Positions 1 to 8,058 of a stretch of DNA of 64,000 bases are shown piece after piece; position 1 is the first letter of the stretch; each line of letters begins with the position of its first letter. The stretch is from Mesorhizobium loti (GTDB lineage: Bacteria; Pseudomonadota; Alphaproteobacteria; Rhizobiales; Rhizobiaceae). Below the pieces are notes generated by a model. It worked only from the letters and a program-made list of their open reading frames with translations, was not told where the DNA came from and ran no database searches. Position numbers and translations under genes: made by a program. The stretch spans positions 1 to 64,000 of the forward strand of contig NZ_QGGH01000022.1 in NCBI RefSeq assembly GCF_003148495.1, given 5' to 3'.

Positions 1-264
1 TTCAGGACCACGGACGGCGAGGCGCAGATCGTTGCTGTACGGCAAGGGCTCGGGATGACGACACTGCCGTGCTTCATTGGCGATGCCGACCCCCTACTGG
101 TGAGGGTGCCGGGCACCGAGCTGCACATGTACGGAACGCTCTGGCTTCTCACGCAGGGGGAGACACGCAAGACGAAGCGCGTGCGGCTCTTCACGGAGTT
201 CGTATCCCGTAGGCTCGCCGCGCACGCGCCGCTTCTCGCGGGGCTGTCCATATCGCGCGACTGA
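1..264 (+). CDS. LysR-type regulator, C-terminal part (5' end outside window)
   Basis: The reading frame is open from base 1 and stops at 264, giving 87 residues. The stretch GLGMTTLPCFIGDADPLLVR is typical of the second half of a LysR effector-binding domain, where a short hydrophobic strand is followed by a 'GLG..LP.' turn. The tail (LWLLTQGETRKTKRVRLFTEF) matches the usual 'W.l.h...r..prVrafidf' ending of the family. The DNA-binding N-terminus lies outside the window, so the target genes cannot be named. Family assignment is fairly sure from the pattern; function is unknown. Confidence 0.75.
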   Translation, partial: FRTTDGEAQIVAVRQGLGMTTLPCFIGDADPLLVRVPGTELHMYGTLWLLTQGETRKTKRVRLFTEFVSRRLAAHAPLLAGLSISRD

Positions 265-537
265 CGCCCGGCAGGTCGCAGGCGACGCTTGCCGTAATCC
301 GGTCGGAAGCCGAGCTGCGATCGCTTGAAACGGCGTCGTTCAATCCGCGGATGTTGCGCCGTGCGCCAATGAGGAGAAATAGGCATCGCCTGAAAACTCC
401 TCTGCAGGATACTCATGATCCGCAGGCGGCAACCACCGAATCCTCTTCATGGTGCTCCTGAAACGAAAAAGGCCACCTCGCTTTGGAATTCTTACGTCAT
501 CTGGTAGTGGTGCTCCCAAATCGCCGGGAGATGGGCA

Positions 538-762
538 ATGCCAGACAATGAAATCGTGCGCGACAGCAACGGCGCTCAATTGAATGACGGCGATTCCGTC
601 ACGTTGATCAAAGACCTGAAGGTCAAGGGCACCTCGGAGACGATCAAGCGCGGCACGATGGTCAAGGGTATCCGCCTCAATGGAAATCCCGGGGAGATCG
701 AGGCCAACACCAAGCAGGTGAAGGGCCTCGTGCTTAAAACCGAGTTCGTGAAGAAGGCGTGA
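538..762 (+). CDS. PhnA-domain protein (short form)
   Basis: This 74-residue protein is the C-terminal domain of the PhnA/YjdM family. It shows the family core DGDSVTLIKDLKVKG, then the IKRGTMVKGIRL turn and the ending LKTEFVKKA. Full-length PhnA proteins carry an N-terminal zinc ribbon with four cysteines; here there is no cysteine at all, so this is the domain alone. PhnA was named from a phosphonate context, but most members have no proven role in phosphonate use, and no phn gene is nearby. A GGGAGATGG ribosome-binding site lies just upstream of the ATG. A terminator-like hairpin follows the stop. Confidence 0.85.
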   Translation: MPDNEIVRDSNGAQLNDGDSVTLIKDLKVKGTSETIKRGTMVKGIRLNGNPGEIEANTKQVKGLVLKTEFVKKA

Positions 763-775
763 CCCCCCAAGGGGC

Positions 776-803
776 GGGCCATCTCCAAAGGTGGGCCGTT
801 TTG
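776..803 (+). terminator. Probable rho-independent terminator after the PhnA-domain gene
   Basis: A stem (GGGCCATCT pairing with AGGTGGGCC, one mismatch and one wobble, loop CCAA) is followed by GTTTTG, 14 bases after the stop codon. The position and T-run fit an intrinsic terminator. Confidence 0.6.
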
Positions 804-861
804 TGTGGATAGTTATCCATGACCTATTGGTCCCGCACGGCCTGCCGGGCACTCTCACGGC

Positions 862-1260
862 ATGCAGGCGGAGTATGTTGAGCTGGTCTTACTGGAGCAG
901 TCGCTCGCCAACACAGACGGCATGTATCGGCCGTTTTCGGATCGATTGGGTGACATTGCGGAGAAAACTGGCGGATTTGTCTTGTTCGATGTTCGCGTAG
1001 AGAGCGACATTCGAATTCAGAGAATGGCGGCCATCGGGTTTGGTGTAGACGGCACCGTCGCAATCATGATGGATAAGAACGGACAGCTTATTTCCGCGCC
1101 GATAAACGGAGACAACGCCCCCCTGGTTGCCGAACTAACCGCCTGGACTTCGCTGCCGATGGCCGAGCAGGTTTGTGTTGGTTACGGCGGGGCGGCAGCG
1201 AAGCTGCTTGCGGCGCTTCGTAAATCGGGCCGACCCGACCTAGTGAACCATGCATGTTAA
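862..1260 (+). CDS. Hypothetical protein (132 aa)
   Basis: I do not recognise this protein. It is a soluble-looking 132-residue product with balanced composition and no signal peptide or membrane segment. It contains the stretch GFGVDGTVAIMMDKNGQLIS, which reads like two beta strands around a turn, and ends in an alanine-rich helix (GGAAAKLLAALRKSG). Codon use is mildly less GC-biased at third positions than the sugar operons downstream. No strong Shine-Dalgarno sequence is seen before the ATG, so the start is uncertain. Confidence 0.5.
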   Translation: MQAEYVELVLLEQSLANTDGMYRPFSDRLGDIAEKTGGFVLFDVRVESDIRIQRMAAIGFGVDGTVAIMMDKNGQLISAPINGDNAPLVAELTAWTSLPMAEQVCVGYGGAAAKLLAALRKSGRPDLVNHAC

Positions 1261-1700
1261 TGAAAAGGCCGCCTCGATGGGCGGCCAGCGTTGGATTCGA
1301 GGTCCAAAGCGGCGACATAGCCTTTCACCAACCGGATGCAAACCGCTGTCGCCTTTCGCAAGCACCTCCTCGGCCCGTCGCGTGGCATCGTCTGACAAGC
1401 CGTGCTCGGCGGCCCGTCTCGCAGCCAGCGACGTCGCATTGAACATGAATTCACTGCCGTATGCTGCCGGTGCGAGGCCATTGACGGGCCGCACAAGATG
1501 TAAGTGCCTTCACGGATCAAGTTTCCACGCTAGCCAAACAGGCGCTTTTCTCAAGCAAGGTGGCAAGAAATTGCGCAAGCTGTGTTGGCAGTTTGAGAAT
1601 CGGCCGATATGCCGCACAACAATGCCGGCAGGACGAGCCGAAAATCGAGCCGAGAATGATGATCTGACGCAATGTCCAGGTCGCAGAAGGACAGTTACCC
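1261..1700. other. Gene-poor stretch before the LacI regulator
   Basis: No convincing gene on the plus strand. On the minus strand a frame at 1240-1494 reads plausibly in its middle (SLAARRAAEHGLSDDATRRA) but runs through the hairpin at 1264-1288, so I do not call it. The promoter of the LacI-type gene should lie at the right end of this stretch. Confidence 0.4.
1264..1288 (-). terminator. Minus-strand terminator-like hairpin
   Basis: On the minus strand GGCCGCC, a 6-base loop, GGCGGCC and then TTTTC form a classic intrinsic terminator. On the plus strand no T-run follows, so it is not the terminator of the gene ending at 1260 in the strict sense, although that gene's transcript could still fold here. 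It implies transcription coming from the right on the minus strand, where no firm gene is seen. Confidence 0.5.
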
Positions 1701-2723
1701 GTGACGCAGAAAGGAATCACACTAAAAGACGTTGCCGCAGCGGCTAAGGTGTCGCGCGCCACGGCCGCGCGGGCGCTCAACAGCTATGGTTACGTTGGCG
1801 ACGAGACAGCGCTCCGCGTGCTTGAGGCAGCCGAAAGGCTGGGCTATCGGGCCAACCTCGTCGCGCAGGCGCTGCGCAGCGGACAGCTGCCGATCGTAGG
1901 CTTCGTGCCTGGCGACATCCAGAATCCGTTCTTCGCCCGAATCGCGCACGACATAGAGGTCGAGCTGCGCAAGCACCGCCACAATCTTCTGATCGCCAGC
2001 AGCGAGGAGAACGTCGAGCAGGAAAAGGAGTTGCTGGAGAGCCTGCGCTCGCTGAGCATCCGCGGCTTCATTCTGGCGCCGACATCGGCGACCGACAACC
2101 AGCACATCGTGCAGCTGGCGCACGAAGGCGCACCGGTCGTGCTGATCGATCGCGTCGTCAAGGAACTGCAATGCGATAGCGTCGTCGTCGACAATGAAGG
2201 CGGCGCGCGCGAAGCGGTCGATTACCTCGTTTCCAATGGACACGACCGTATCGGCCTGTTGCGCGATGACTCACGCATCTTCACCGCGCAGGAACGCCTC
2301 GCAGGCTATCAGAATTCATTGCAGTCGCATGGCATAGCGCTCGACGAATCGCTGATCAGCGTCGCGCGTTCGACCGTCGAGCATGCTGTCGACGCTACCA
2401 TCCGCCTGTTCAGCCGCCGCAACCGTCCGACCGCCCTGTTCACGGTGGACAGCCTGATGACCCAGGGCGCGCTTCTCGGCCTGCGCTCAATGGGGCTTTC
2501 GATCCCGCACGACGTGTCGCTGGTCGGCTTCGACGACTTCAATCTCGCCACCTTCACCGATCCGCAGATCACGGTCGTGGCCCAGCCTATCTCCGAGATC
2601 GGTCCGCTTGCCGCCAGGTTTCTGCTTGAACGGTTAGCCGGCAAGAAGATCGCGCCGCGTCATATCCGGTTCCCGACGCGCCTGATTGTCCGTGGCTCGG
2701 TTGCACATCTCCGCGGGCGCTGA
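1701..2723 (+). CDS. LacI-family transcriptional regulator
   Basis: The protein (340 aa) starts with a LacI-type helix-turn-helix (ITLKDVAAAAKVSRATAARA, about residues 6-25) and the hinge-helix region around AQALRSGQ. From about residue 64 follows a periplasmic-binding-protein-like effector domain (VGFVPGDIQNPFFARI; later SLVGFDDFNLATFTDPQIT). The start is GTG at 1701 with an AGAAGGA motif 11 bases upstream. It is encoded immediately before the FrlB-like gene, with a perfect 32-bp palindrome between them, so the natural inference is that it represses the downstream uptake and catabolic operon in response to its sugar-amine substrate or a phosphorylated intermediate. Confidence 0.95.
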   Translation: MTQKGITLKDVAAAAKVSRATAARALNSYGYVGDETALRVLEAAERLGYRANLVAQALRSGQLPIVGFVPGDIQNPFFARIAHDIEVELRKHRHNLLIASSEENVEQEKELLESLRSLSIRGFILAPTSATDNQHIVQLAHEGAPVVLIDRVVKELQCDSVVVDNEGGAREAVDYLVSNGHDRIGLLRDDSRIFTAQERLAGYQNSLQSHGIALDESLISVARSTVEHAVDATIRLFSRRNRPTALFTVDSLMTQGALLGLRSMGLSIPHDVSLVGFDDFNLATFTDPQITVVAQPISEIGPLAARFLLERLAGKKIAPRHIRFPTRLIVRGSVAHLRGR

Positions 2724-2798
2724 CCGGGACCAGAATCTTTCAGCTTCGACAAATTTCATCGCGAAGGGACTTGCCAATCGCGAAAGTTCGTGCCCATT

Positions 2799-2830
2799 AT
2801 CGCGATGTGAGATCGATCTCACATCGCGAT
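2799..2830. promoter_or_regulatory. Perfect 32-bp palindrome, probable operator of the LacI-type regulator
   Basis: Each half reads ATCGCGATGTGAGATC outward to inward, so all 16 base pairs match. The core TGTGAG...CTCACA resembles the ideal lac operator half sites with a wider centre, and also a CRP site with 8 instead of 6 central bases. It sits between the LacI-type gene and the first structural gene, 83 bp before the ATG at 2914. There is no T-run, so a terminator is unlikely. Operator function is inferred. Confidence 0.75.
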
Positions 2831-2913
2831 TGATCGAAGACTGGTTAGACGGCGCATCGACGCTTGCGCCCAGGCAGAGGCTCTGCCGTATCCGAAATGC
2901 AAGGAAGAATTAC

Positions 2914-3927
2914 ATGCTGAACTTTGACAAGGACCGCTTCATAAGGATCCAGAGCGGTGCCGTTTCCATCGCCGGCGAGGCACGTTCGCTCATGCGCGCG
3001 CTGCTTTCGGAAGGCGTCGAGCGGCTGTTTTTCATGGGCACCGGCGGTGTGCAGCTTCTGACCCTACCCGCGATCGATCTGGCGCAGCGCTACTCCACCT
3101 TTCCGGTGAGCGCTGCATATCCGGCCCAGGTCGTTCTCGATCCGCCGGCCGGTCTCGATAACAAGGCCGTGGTCGTGATTCCCTCGCTGTCGGGCACGAC
3201 AAAGGAAGGCGTCGAGCTCATGGCTTTCCTGAAGAAGCGGGGCGTTCGCACGATCTCGCTCACCGGCCATTCGGACACGCCGATCGCGCAGGAAGCCGAC
3301 CATAACTTCACGAACTTCGCCGAGGACGATACCTCCTCGGAGTCGTTCTACCTGCAGACGCTGCTGATCGTGCTGGCACTGCTGGCCGAGCGCGGCGAGT
3401 ATGACGGGTTCGACGCGGCTGTCGCGGAACTCCAGCTTCTTCCCGGCTTGCTTGCCGATGCGAAAGCCGCCTTCGAGGACAAGGCCGCCGAGCTGGCCGC
3501 TACCATCAAGGACGAGACCTATCACATCTTCACCGGCGCCGGCTCGGTGTGGCCCGAGGCCAACTACTACGGCATGTGCATCTTGGAAGAGATGCAGTGG
3601 ATCCGCACCCGCCCGGTGCATGCGGCAGACTTCTTCCACGGCACGCTCGAACTGGTCGAGCCGGGCGTCAGTGTCTTCGTGTTCAAGGGCGAAGATGCGC
3701 TTCGCCCGCTGGCCGACCGGGTCGAGAACTTCGCCAGGCGCTACACCGACTGCGTCCGCACACTGGATGCCGCCTCGGTCAAATTGCCGGGCATCTCGGC
3801 TCAGGTGCGTAGCATGATCTCGCCGGTGCTGCTCGCCACCTTGCTTGAGCGGCTGAGCGCGCATCTCGAGGTGCTGCGCAACCACCCGCTGACGACCCGT
3901 CGCTACTACAAACGCGTTGAATACTGA
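2914..3927 (+). CDS. frlB: SIS-domain sugar-phosphate deglycase, FrlB-like
   Basis: This 337-residue protein has a tandem SIS fold. The motifs MGTGGVQ and SLSGTTKEGVEL are the phosphosugar-binding loops as found in FrlB (fructoselysine-6-phosphate deglycase) and related GlmS-type isomerase halves. A second SIS unit begins near YHIFTGAGSVWPEANY. FrlB-type enzymes split 6-phosphorylated Amadori compounds into glucose-6-phosphate and a free amine. The ATG at 2914 has an AAGGAAG site nine bases upstream; a longer open frame from 2686 would run through the palindrome and overlap the regulator. A FrlD-like kinase in the same operon supports the reading. The exact amine (amino acid, opine-like compound) cannot be told. 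Confidence 0.8.
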   Translation: MLNFDKDRFIRIQSGAVSIAGEARSLMRALLSEGVERLFFMGTGGVQLLTLPAIDLAQRYSTFPVSAAYPAQVVLDPPAGLDNKAVVVIPSLSGTTKEGVELMAFLKKRGVRTISLTGHSDTPIAQEADHNFTNFAEDDTSSESFYLQTLLIVLALLAERGEYDGFDAAVAELQLLPGLLADAKAAFEDKAAELAATIKDETYHIFTGAGSVWPEANYYGMCILEEMQWIRTRPVHAADFFHGTLELVEPGVSVFVFKGEDALRPLADRVENFARRYTDCVRTLDAASVKLPGISAQVRSMISPVLLATLLERLSAHLEVLRNHPLTTRRYYKRVEY

Positions 3928-3956
3928 TCCCCTCTCAACCTCTGAAGGAGCTGCTT

Positions 3957-5279
3957 ATGAAACGTTCGCTGCAAGTCGTGGCGGTCACAGTGGCCGCGGT
4001 ATCATCATTGGGGCTGTCGATGTACGGCAGTTCTGCTGCTTCGCCGGCTGTCGCGGCCGATCCCAACGCCAAGGTCGAATACAGCGGCACGCTGTCGATC
4101 CTGACCAAGTTCGGGCTGCAGCAGCTGTCGCCCTATTTCGTCAATCTGGCGCAGGAATACGAGAAGCTCCATCCGGGCGTTAAGGTCGAACTCATCCAGG
4201 AAAGTGACGACAGCGTAAAAGGTAAGACGAAGACGCTGGTCGCTTCGAACTCGCTGCCCGATGTCTACTTCTCCTGGACGGGCAGCTGGGCTGGCAACTT
4301 CGTCCGCGGCAATCGCGCCGTCGACCTGAGCAAGGTCATCGGCCCCGATACCGACTGGGGCAAGACGCTTTCTCCGGCGGCCGTCAAAGCGTTCCAGTAC
4401 AATGGCAAGCTCTACGGCATCCCGCTTTATCAGGATGCCAAGTTCATGGGCTACAACAAGCAGATATTTGCCAAGCTCGGATTGAAGGCGCCAGCCAATT
4501 TCGAGGAACTGCTGACGAGCTGCGATGCCATTCGCAAATCCGGCGCGACGCCGATCTCGCTGGGCAACAAGGAAGCGTGGCCGGCAATCCACTTTGCGGG
4601 CCAATTGCTCGCCTACAATGTGCCGCAGCCAACGCTGGAACGCGACTTCGATCCGGCCACGGCCGAATACACCGATCCGGGCTATGTCGCGGCGCTCAAG
4701 CAGTTCAGCCAGCTTGTCGAACGCTGCACCGACGGCGCCGGCGTCAATGGCACGTCCTATGCCTCGGCTCTCCAGGCCTTCACCAACGCTCAGTCGGCCA
4801 TGTACTATCAGGAGATCATTGAGTTCGATCAGGCTGCCACATCGGACTCGGCGCTGAAGCCTGCCGATTTCGGCTTTTTCAAACTGCCCGTGCCCGATGG
4901 CGCCAAGGGTGATCCCAAGTCGATCGAGGGCGCACCAGAGGGCTACATGATCAATGCGGCGTCGAAAAACATCCCGCTGGCGATCGATTTCATGAAGTTC
5001 GTGACCTCGAAGGAAAACGCGCAGATCCTGTCCGCGCCGCCCTATGGTCAACCGAGCGCCACCATCGGCGGCGCCTCGGAATCGAACATGAGTGTATCGG
5101 TGGTCGACGGCCTCAAGGAGATCAATGCGGCTTCGTTCCTGATGCCTTGGCTCGATACGGCCAATCCACCGCGCGTCGCTGCTGTCTGGCTGTCCAGCCT
5201 GCAGGCGCTGGCGGGTGGCTCGATGACGCCTGAGCAAGTGATGGACGAGGTGCGCAAGGCCGCCTCCGCAGCCAAATAA
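3957..5279 (+). CDS. ABC transporter, family-1 extracellular solute-binding protein
   Basis: The protein (440 aa) has an N-terminal Sec signal peptide (MKRSLQVVAVTVAAVSSLGL, ending near PAVAA) and the layout of COG1653 (UgpB/MalE-like) binding proteins, with the motif AMYYQEIIEF and the helix region EGYMINAASKNIPLAIDFMK. It captures the substrate in the periplasm for the two permeases directly downstream. A good Shine-Dalgarno sequence (GAAGGAG) precedes the ATG. These binding proteins usually take sugars or sugar derivatives; the operon context points to fructosyl-amines. Confidence 0.92.
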   Translation: MKRSLQVVAVTVAAVSSLGLSMYGSSAASPAVAADPNAKVEYSGTLSILTKFGLQQLSPYFVNLAQEYEKLHPGVKVELIQESDDSVKGKTKTLVASNSLPDVYFSWTGSWAGNFVRGNRAVDLSKVIGPDTDWGKTLSPAAVKAFQYNGKLYGIPLYQDAKFMGYNKQIFAKLGLKAPANFEELLTSCDAIRKSGATPISLGNKEAWPAIHFAGQLLAYNVPQPTLERDFDPATAEYTDPGYVAALKQFSQLVERCTDGAGVNGTSYASALQAFTNAQSAMYYQEIIEFDQAATSDSALKPADFGFFKLPVPDGAKGDPKSIEGAPEGYMINAASKNIPLAIDFMKFVTSKENAQILSAPPYGQPSATIGGASESNMSVSVVDGLKEINAASFLMPWLDTANPPRVAAVWLSSLQALAGGSMTPEQVMDEVRKAASAAK

Positions 5280-5287
5280 AGCAGACA

Positions 5288-6250
5288 ATGGCCAGGACAT
5301 CGGACACAATCGGAAGCGGCGCCGCGGTACGCGGCGCCGCCAGGCCGCAAAGGCCAAAAAGCTTACAGACCCGCTTCGGCAATCTGTTGTCGTTCCGATG
5401 GGCCGCGATCGCGCTGATCCTCATCGGCTGGTTCGTCTACTATCCGATCGTCGACAACTTCATCGTCAGCACCACCGACCAGGATATCTATACCGGCGAG
5501 GTCACCAATGTGGGCCTCGCCAATTACGACCGGCTTCTGCATGACCCGGTCGTGCTACTCGCGCTCTGGAACAACTGCCTGTACGCCATCATCTCCGTCG
5601 TCTTTCAGGTCTTCGGCGCGTTTCTGCTGGCGGCGATCATCGAGGACCTGAAGAGCGAACGCTGGCGCCGCTTATGGCGCGCCGTGTACTTCGTGCCCTC
5701 CGCCATCTCGATCACAGTGACCGGCCTGCTGTTCTATTTCATCTACCAGCCGCAGATCGGCTTGCTGGATGCGGCGCTCAGTCGCGTTGGTCTCAGCCAG
5801 CTCGTCCTGCCCTGGCTCGGCAACGAGCACACGGCCATCTATGCCATCATTGCCATGAGCCAATGGCAGGGTTTTGGCTACTCGACGCTGCTGTTTGCCA
5901 TCGCCATTCAGAAAATCCCGCGCGACCTCTACGACGCCGCCACGATGGACGGCGCCGGTCCGCTTCGCCGCCTGTGGAGCATCACCTTTCCGCTGACGCG
6001 GGAAATGACTGGGCTGATGATCATCGTCACCATCACCGGCGCGTTCCAGGTGTTCAACGAGGTCATGGTCATGACCGCGGGCGGGCCTAACAACAGCAGC
6101 CAGGTCCTGGGCACGTGGCTCTACCAGAAGGCCTTCATCGAGGACAATTTCGGCTATGGCGCCGCGATTGCCGCCGTCATCTTCGTATTGACCATGCTCA
6201 CCGGTGCAGCCCAGCTCTGGTACACGAAACGTCGCCGGGTGCAGCTATGA
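5288..6250 (+). CDS. ABC transporter permease, MalF/UgpA type
   Basis: The protein has 320 residues and six predicted membrane segments, with the first at about residues 40-58 (ALILIGWFVYYPIVDNFIV). The cytoplasmic EAA loop that contacts the ATPase is visible as DAATMDGAGPLRRLWSITFP. It follows the binding protein by 8 bp and overlaps the second permease by ATGA, so the two are translationally coupled. It forms half of the membrane channel. Confidence 0.93.
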   Translation: MARTSDTIGSGAAVRGAARPQRPKSLQTRFGNLLSFRWAAIALILIGWFVYYPIVDNFIVSTTDQDIYTGEVTNVGLANYDRLLHDPVVLLALWNNCLYAIISVVFQVFGAFLLAAIIEDLKSERWRRLWRAVYFVPSAISITVTGLLFYFIYQPQIGLLDAALSRVGLSQLVLPWLGNEHTAIYAIIAMSQWQGFGYSTLLFAIAIQKIPRDLYDAATMDGAGPLRRLWSITFPLTREMTGLMIIVTITGAFQVFNEVMVMTAGGPNNSSQVLGTWLYQKAFIEDNFGYGAAIAAVIFVLTMLTGAAQLWYTKRRRVQL

Positions 6251-7107
6251 GCGCGGCTGCTGCAGTTGGGCGGGCTCGGCGCGTGAATGTTTGGTCGGTC
6301 ATCGCCAGGACGTTCCTATATTCCTTCCTCGTCTGCCTCGGCGTCGTCGTCATCTATCCACTGATCTGGATGGCGCTCAGCGGCTTCAAGGACAATGCGC
6401 AGATCTTCGGCGATCCCTTCGCCCTGCCTGCCCATTGGTCGTGGAACAACTATGTCCAGGCGTGGAACCAGGGGGTTCGCGGCTATGTCACAGTCTCTGT
6501 CCTTGTGACCGTCGCCTCGGCCCTATGCACGGTGCTGATCAGCGCCTGGACCGCTTTCGGCTTGACCCGGACCAGGATGCCGGCAAAGCCGTTGGTTATC
6601 GCCATCGTGCTGGGCGGATTGATGCTCAGTCCCACCGTGGCGATCATTCCGCTGGTGAAGATGCTGCAGGCGCTCGGCCTCTACAACACCTACTGGGCGC
6701 TGATCATTCTCTACACGGCTTTCCGTGTGCCGTTCACCACCTTTCTGATCCGCGCCTACATGCTGGATCTGCCGGGCGATATCGATGAGGCGGCGACGAT
6801 GGACGGCGCCAGCGAAGGCCAGATCTTCTGGCGCATCACCCTGCCGCTGTGCCGGCCGATCATCATCTCGTGCGTCATCCTGCACGTTCTGTTTGCCTGG
6901 AACGAATATCTGTTCGCCATGATCTTCACCAGCGGCAGCGACGTGCAGACGTTGCCCGTTGGCCTGACGTCCATCATGGCAACGCACGGGACCAACTATG
7001 CTGTGGTCTTCGCCGCCATGACGATCTCTGCCCTGCCCATCGTCATCGTGTTCTTTGCCGCGCAGCGCTACTTCATTCGTGGCCTGTCCGAAGGCATCGG
7101 CAAGTAG
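6247..7107 (+). CDS. ABC transporter permease, MalG/UgpE type
   Basis: The 286-residue protein has six membrane segments and an EAA loop (EAATMDGASEGQIFWRITLP). It pairs with the preceding permease; the start ATG overlaps that gene's stop. The C-terminus (FFAAQRYFIRGLSEGIGK) is the usual ending of MalG-type permeases (QRYFVRGLTAGAVKG). I took the ATG at 6247; an upstream in-frame extension would overlap the first permease deeply. Confidence 0.93.
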   Translation: MSAAAAVGRARRVNVWSVIARTFLYSFLVCLGVVVIYPLIWMALSGFKDNAQIFGDPFALPAHWSWNNYVQAWNQGVRGYVTVSVLVTVASALCTVLISAWTAFGLTRTRMPAKPLVIAIVLGGLMLSPTVAIIPLVKMLQALGLYNTYWALIILYTAFRVPFTTFLIRAYMLDLPGDIDEAATMDGASEGQIFWRITLPLCRPIIISCVILHVLFAWNEYLFAMIFTSGSDVQTLPVGLTSIMATHGTNYAVVFAAMTISALPIVIVFFAAQRYFIRGLSEGIGK

Positions 7108-7130
7108 CAATTCCCTGAAAGGACCCCTTC

Positions 7131-7202
7131 ATGCCGCAGCTTGCTTTCCATCAGCTGATCGGAGCCGACATTTGCCTTCTGACCTTCCGGGTGCCGGCAT
7201 GA
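7131..7202 (+). CDS. Possible 23-residue leader ORF overlapping the kinase start
   Basis: A short frame (MPQLAFHQLIGADICLLTFR plus three residues) starts at ATG 7131 behind an AAAGGA motif and ends with TGA overlapping the kinase ATG as ATGA. The kinase itself has no good Shine-Dalgarno sequence. This arrangement is typical of translational coupling through a leader peptide. It is inference from layout only; the peptide has no recognisable function. Confidence 0.35.
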   Translation: MPQLAFHQLIGADICLLTFRVPA

Positions 7203-8056
7203 CGCAGCCAAAGCTCGTCGCCGTCGGGGACAATTGCCTCGACACCTATCTCACCAGCGGCCTGCTCACCGTCGGTGGCAATGCGCTGAATGTTGCAGCG
7301 CAGTGGCGGCGCAACGGCTGGACGGCACGCTATTTCGGCGCCGTCGGCGAGGACCCCGAGGGTGACGTGGTGCTTGCCGAACTGGCAGGTGTCGGCCTGT
7401 CGCCGGACGATGTCGAACGGCGCCCCGGCGACACCGCCGTCACCTTGCTCCGCGACGAATCCGGGGATCGGAAGTTCCTGCACGAATCGTTCGGGGTCGG
7501 TGAAAACTACATGCCGGCGCCGGAGCATTATGCAGTTATCGCCGGAGCTGACTGGGTGCATCTCGGCACCAACGCCAACAAGGACCTTGTCCGACGATTG
7601 GTGGCAGACCATGTGCCGTTCAGCATCGACGTATCGACGACGCATCTGGCGCTGCCGCTCGACGGTGTGCCACTGCTGTTTGCCTCAGGGCCTGACGAGG
7701 TCGATAAGCCGGTCGAGCCGTTGCTCACCGCACTCAGGGCCGCCGGCGCCCGGCAGGTTGTCGTCACTTGCGGACGCCGCGGCTCCTATTTCGATGACGG
7801 CAAGGGTGTCGTGCATGCGCCGGCCACACTGGTCGACGTGGTCGACACATGCGGTGCCGGCGACAGTTTCATCGCGACATTCCTGACCGCGCTCCGCTTC
7901 GAAGGCCGGGGGCCAGCCGAAGCGCTGCACACAGCTTCAGTAGCGGCGGCGCAGACCTGTACGCATCTCGGCGGATTTCCCCAGAAGCCCCGTCCCATAC
8001 CAGAATGGCTGCCGGCCAAATACGCCAGCTTCATCACCGACGCGCAGGGAGCCTGA
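7199..8056 (+). CDS. frlD: PfkB-family carbohydrate kinase, FrlD-like
   Basis: The 285-residue protein is a ribokinase-fold sugar kinase. It begins with AVGDNCLDTY and GGNALNVAAQWRRNG, closely echoing the start of fructoselysine 6-kinase FrlD, has the family strand FASGPDE, and ends with the PfkB signature VVDTCGAGDSFIATFLTAL, whose Asp is the catalytic base and whose GAG forms the anion hole. FrlD-type kinases phosphorylate the Amadori compound at O6 so that FrlB can deglycate it. FrlB lies four genes upstream in the same operon. The ATG at 7199 was chosen because homology to the kinase family starts there; the frame is open further upstream without motif. Confidence 0.82.
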   Translation: MTQPKLVAVGDNCLDTYLTSGLLTVGGNALNVAAQWRRNGWTARYFGAVGEDPEGDVVLAELAGVGLSPDDVERRPGDTAVTLLRDESGDRKFLHESFGVGENYMPAPEHYAVIAGADWVHLGTNANKDLVRRLVADHVPFSIDVSTTHLALPLDGVPLLFASGPDEVDKPVEPLLTALRAAGARQVVVTCGRRGSYFDDGKGVVHAPATLVDVVDTCGAGDSFIATFLTALRFEGRGPAEALHTASVAAAQTCTHLGGFPQKPRPIPEWLPAKYASFITDAQGA

Positions 8057-8058
8057 CC

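Noticed and set aside
340..858. 172-codon open frame on the minus strand over the PhnA-domain gene
   Set aside because: It overlaps a recognisable PhnA domain and its terminator; composition is that of a shadow frame.
1240..1494. 84-codon minus-strand frame with a plausible middle part
   Set aside because: It reads through a strong terminator hairpin and lacks a ribosome-binding site, so coding is not supported.
2799..2830. Reading the palindrome as a CRP site or as a terminator
   Set aside because: A CRP site needs six central bases between TGTGA and TCACA, here there are eight; no T-run follows for a terminator.
4005..5357. 450-codon minus-strand frame opposite the binding-protein gene
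   Set aside because: It is a long shadow frame caused by high GC at third codon positions; the plus strand carries a clear signal peptide and family motifs.
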